Both the position numbers and the translations under genes were made by a program. A DNA stretch of 7,994 nt, taken from NCBI GenBank assembly GCA_013203195.1, contig JABMQM010000067.1:1-7994 (forward strand), given 5' to 3'. The stretch comes from Desulfobacteraceae bacterium (GTDB lineage: Bacteria > Desulfobacterota > Desulfobacteria > Desulfobacterales > UBA11574). The notes below the pieces were generated by a model. The model did no database searches, was not told the DNA's origin, and worked only from the letters and a program-made list of their open reading frames with translations. Positions 6,798 to 7,994 of this stretch are shown piece by piece. Position 1 is the first letter of the stretch, and each line of letters starts with the position of its first letter.

Positions 6798-6990
6798 AAG
6801 AAAAAAGATGGTTGCTTCGCTACGAGATTAGGTCTCTTTGCAATGCAACTGTCAATTCTATCTTTTCTTAAATGGCCTTGATCCTGATGGGTGCCTGGTA
6901 GCAGATCAGCTAAAGGTCAGCGCCAAAACACTTGAAAAACCCGGGAGCAGATAAACAAAAGGGGCTTCTTTCGCACTGGAACGTTGACCC
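6798..6990 (+). ncRNA. Candidate bridge RNA (seekRNA) region of the IS
   Basis: IS1111-group elements encode their guide RNA between the transposase stop and the right end, and this stretch has no credible ORF. A nested stem-loop spans 6798-6869: AAGAAAAAAGAT with ATCTTTTCTT, GTTGC (6811-6815) with GCAAC (6845-6849), and GAGA/TCTC at the tip. Next comes 6887-6898, identical to 12 bp across the right end of the IS, then a small TAGC/GCTA hairpin (6899-6910), then CTAAAGG-TCA-GCGCC, which resembles the left end CTAAAAGGCGCC. The limits of the RNA and its promoter were not determined. Confidence 0.35.
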
Positions 6991-7067
6991 TGCAAAAAAA
7001 AAATTATATCATTTTTTGCGATGGATAGGTGTTTTCTCTTGACAGGGGCCTTTTAATGGGTGCCTGG
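6887..7067 (+). repeat. 12-bp direct repeat: guide-like segment and right IS end
   Basis: ATGGGTGCCTGG occurs at 6887-6898 inside the non-coding region and again at 7056-7067, directly after the right inverted repeat and across the proposed CT core at 7064-7065. See the finding on the guide RNA. Confidence 0.7.
7012..7055. repeat. Right subterminal inverted repeats of the IS
   Basis: TTTTTTGCGAT (7012-7022) and AGGGGCCTTTTA (7044-7055) are the inverted partners of the left-end blocks. TTTTTTGC (7012-7019) can also pair locally with GCAAAAAA (6992-6999), giving an AT-rich hairpin that could end the upstream RNA. Confidence 0.5.
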
Positions 7068-7124
7068 ATCATGCATTTCTAATAATTGAAGATACTAAAA
7101 GGGAATCAAAACCTCAACACCAAT

Positions 7125-7160
7125 AAAAAAGGGCAGAGCCGAATCGGCTTCACCCTCTTT
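7125..7160 (-). terminator. Rho-independent terminator-like hairpin, best in the minus direction
   Basis: AGCCG/CGGCT (7137-7141, 7145-7149) forms the top stem and GGG/CCC (7131-7133, 7153-7155) the base, with a G-U pair and a two-base mismatch between. On the minus strand the stem is followed by six U residues (A-run 7125-7130). It would end transcription coming from the small minus-strand operon or beyond. On the plus strand only CTTT follows, so it is weaker there. The rest of 7066-7274 shows no gene. Confidence 0.55.
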
Positions 7161-7274
7161 CAAATTTAGGGTGTGTAGCCTTGCCTTCAATGGTCAAGAA
7201 ATGGTTAAAAGTACCCCCTGTTTTCCCTGGCTGTCCTTGGGTTGCTCGTTTTATTGATTCCTAATCCATATGCC

Positions 7275-7302
7275 GCAAATTCGATCCTTGCCGGGGGCAC
7301 CA
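7275..7302 (+). other. Isolated tRNA 3' end (T-arm, acceptor strand, ACCA): att-like remnant
   Basis: The order is T-stem GCAAA, T-loop TTCGATC (fits TTCRANN), T-stem CTTGC, acceptor 3' strand CGGGGGC, then A and CCA. The T-stem pairs at four of five positions; A7279 opposite C7287 breaks the normally invariant G-C pair. The matching 5' acceptor strand (GCCCCCG) and D and anticodon arms are absent upstream. The acceptor and discriminator would suit a tRNA-Leu, but the identity is not certain. Integrases often use tRNA 3' ends as attachment sites and leave such a copy at the far end of an island. Confidence 0.6.
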
Positions 7303-7310
7303 ATGAATTT

Positions 7311-7342
7311 AAGAGGCTATGATGGTAATCATAACCCCTTTT
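7311..7342 (+). terminator. Terminator directly after the tRNA remnant
   Basis: TATGAT/ATCATA (7318-7323, 7328-7333) with a GGTA loop is extended by GG/CC pairs and followed by TTTT at 7339-7342. It sits 8 bases after the CCA, the usual place for a tRNA gene terminator. That supports the idea that DNA from here rightwards is the original downstream flank of a tRNA gene. Confidence 0.55.
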
Positions 7343-7413
7343 GCCTGCACACCTCCCAACTGTTCTGTGTCTCAGTCAGCCCTATAAGTGCAGCTGTTAT
7401 GGTGCGCACGAGA

Positions 7414-7635
7414 TTAACCCGCCTGTGCCGTCAAAAGGCAGCAAAGAGCTACCCATACCGCTGCCTTCGGGTCTGTTTCGGTTTTTTTCAAGTTCGTCGT
7501 GTATTTTCCCAGAACAAGACCATAAGGCCGATAGCACTCTCTGCACAAGTCTCCGTCTCCAAACGGACTTGGATGCCTAGCATTACGAATGGTGAAAAGG
7601 GGAAATTTTTCACTGCATTTCCGGCAGGTCGCCAT
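7414..7635 (-). CDS. Small CxxC/CxxC (zinc-ribbon-like) protein, 73 aa
   Basis: I do not recognise the family. Two cysteine pairs, C4-x-x-C7 (TCRKC) and C31-x-x-C34 (LCRECY), suggest one bound zinc ion in a small ribbon with a 23-residue insert. The last 15 residues (AVWVALCCLLTAQAG) are hydrophobic, a possible membrane anchor, although short for one. A strong TGAGG lies six bases before the ATG. It starts 15 bp after the stop of the 34-aa membrane protein gene, so the two form an operon. The C-terminus ends abruptly after the hydrophobic stretch, so a truncation or frameshift is possible; a second frame stays open for about 17 more codons. The plus-strand ORF covering the same bases has no recognisable features and I regard it as a shadow. 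Confidence 0.6.
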   Translation of the reverse strand: MATCRKCSEKFPLFTIRNARHPSPFGDGDLCRECYRPYGLVLGKYTTNLKKTETDPKAAVWVALCCLLTAQAG

Positions 7636-7650
7636 GGCTTACCTCAACAT

Positions 7651-7755
7651 TCATTTCTTGCCGCGGCGATCTTTAATGAAAAAATAAATAAGATATGCCA
7701 CCCCTACCAAGCTGGCAATTTTGAAAATAGCTAATTCGCCGAATAGTTCCTCCAT
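7651..7755 (-). CDS. Small single-pass membrane protein, 34 aa
   Basis: A short gene with a strong ribosome site: GAGGTG eight bases before the ATG at 7755. The protein begins MEELFGELAIFK, has one hydrophobic helix (about residues 9-27, with the run SLVGVAYLIYFF) and ends in the basic tail KDRRGKK. By the positive-inside rule the C-terminus should face the cytoplasm. It is about the size of accessory subunits of membrane complexes, but I recognise no family. It is the first gene of a two-gene operon with the CxxC/CxxC protein. An FNR-type palindrome 23 bases upstream suggests control by oxygen or nitrogen-oxide status. Being only 34 codons long, it would be missed by most gene callers. Confidence 0.6.
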   Translation of the reverse strand: MEELFGELAIFKIASLVGVAYLIYFFIKDRRGKK

Positions 7756-7778
7756 ATTATTAACACCTCACAGTTGAT

Positions 7779-7792
7779 CTGATTTAAATCAA
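7779..7792 (-). promoter_or_regulatory. FNR-type operator in front of the small operon
   Basis: On the minus strand the site reads TTGATTTAAATCAG, matching TTGAT-N4-ATCAA at 9 of 10 positions. FNR and related CRP-family regulators (Dnr, NarR types) bind this sequence. It lies 23 bases before the 34-aa ORF and downstream of the best promoter match, so repression is more likely than class II activation. A second, poorer dyad (TGTG-CATAT-CACA, 7812-7824) lies further upstream. Confidence 0.5.
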
Positions 7793-7803
7793 TTTATAAC
7801 ACT

Positions 7804-7832
7804 ATCATAGTTGTGCATATCACACAGATCAG
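7804..7832 (-). promoter_or_regulatory. Candidate sigma-70 promoter of the small operon
   Basis: On the minus strand TATGAT (7804-7809, 5 of 6 to the -10 consensus) lies 17 bp from CTGATC (7827-7832, weak -35). An alternative is TTGCCA (7837-7842) with TATGCA (7814-7819), also 17 bp apart. The first option puts the start of transcription near 7797, with the FNR-type box just inside the transcript. The region 7843-7994 beyond it shows no supported gene. Confidence 0.3.
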
Positions 7833-7994
7833 GCCTTGGCAATTTATCAGAACTTCGACCGCTTTTAACGTATAGACGAGCTTTTAGCAATCTTTGATAT
7901 AGGAAGTGAACTATAGGGCTAAAAAATGGTTTGTGGATTTTACTTTTCTTTGGAAGTGGGCTTTTTATATGGCTGACTGGTTCCTTTTTCAAAA

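Larger units (their letters stand above)
5452..7065 (+). mobile_element. IS110/IS1111-type insertion sequence, about 1.61 kb
   Basis: The element holds a DEDD transposase gene with about 90 bp of leader and about 500 bp of non-coding DNA after it; a long 3' non-coding part is typical of the IS1111 group. Inverted repeats lie near both ends: TAAAAGGCGCCT at 5453-5464 against AGGGGCCTTTTA at 7044-7055 (11 of 12), and ATCGCAAAAAA at 5469-5479 against its exact complement at 7012-7022. I set the ends at CT dinucleotides (5452-5453 and 7064-7065), because IS110 elements recombine at a 2-bp core, which is CT in the studied IS621. No larger target duplication is seen, as expected. The ends may be off by several bases. 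Confidence 0.6.

Noticed and set aside
6614..6799. Plus-strand ORF of 61 codons after the transposase
   Set aside because: It lies in the structured non-coding part of the IS, with no ribosome site and no recognisable motif.
6929..6934. ACTTGA in the 3' region as a left-target guide matching the left flank (5439-5444)
   Set aside because: Six bases, not adjacent to the proposed core; this is expected by chance.
7187..7219. Possible remnant of an IS end (repeated ATGGT.AA, then AAAAGTACCCCC)
   Set aside because: It recalls subterminal repeats of some insertion sequences, but there is no transposase fragment, no partner end, and the repeat is too short to support a call.
7213..7302. Full-length degenerate tRNA starting at the CCCCC run
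   Set aside because: Only the five C bases could pair with the acceptor strand; no D-arm or anticodon arm can be drawn between them.
7270..7734. Plus-strand ORF of 154 codons
   Set aside because: It overlaps the tRNA remnant, the terminator and both small minus-strand genes, has no ribosome site I would trust and a composition unlike a folded protein. The minus-strand reading has Shine-Dalgarno sites and clear motifs.
7789..7992. Minus-strand ORF of 67 codons at the right edge
   Set aside because: It runs through the candidate promoter and into the FNR-type box, and shows no domain or hydrophobic pattern.

Overview
The window looks like accessory DNA from a bacterial chromosome with moderate-to-low GC. 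A Desulfobacterota-like sulfate reducer would fit the style of the PAS-LuxR regulator, the IS1111-like transposase and the FNR-type box, but the host is an inference, not something the sequence proves.

Layout. (1) 1-3467 (+): a recombinase-in-trio (RIT) unit. Three different tyrosine recombinases (407, 324 and 339 aa) are translationally coupled by overlaps of 14 and 4 bp. A decayed small ORF precedes them and ends 3 bp before the first start. The left end of the element lies outside the window. The right end is probably in 3468-3741, which holds a 37-bp dyad shaped like a recombinase core site. (2) 3742-5394 (-): a 550-aa REC-PAS-PAS-LuxR regulator that converges on the RIT unit. (3) About 5452-7065: an IS110/IS1111-type insertion sequence placed about 57 bp upstream of the regulator start. 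Its DEDD transposase is interrupted by one in-frame TGA at codon 30. It has a short structured leader and about 500 bp of structured non-coding DNA after the gene, as expected for an element that uses a bridge RNA (seekRNA). (4) 7066-7342: intergenic DNA with a minus-strand terminator-like hairpin, then an isolated tRNA 3' end (T-arm, acceptor strand, ACCA) followed by a plus-strand terminator. This looks like the att-type boundary of an integrated island. (5) 7414-7755 (-): a two-gene operon of a 34-aa single-pass membrane protein and a 73-aa CxxC/CxxC protein, with an FNR-type palindrome in front. (6) 7843-7994: no supported gene.

How the parts fit together. Everything left of about 7275 reads as layered mobile DNA (RIT unit, regulator cargo, IS insertion). 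The tRNA remnant and what follows read as resident chromosome. The most interesting signal is in the IS. Putative ends at a CT dinucleotide explain four observations: imperfect inverted repeats, a 12-bp segment of the 3' non-coding region that recurs across the right end, a similar (gapped) echo of the left end just after it, and a 12-nt match between the reconstructed empty site and the loop of the hairpin that contains the TGA codon. All structures were read by eye; none was folded or searched computationally.
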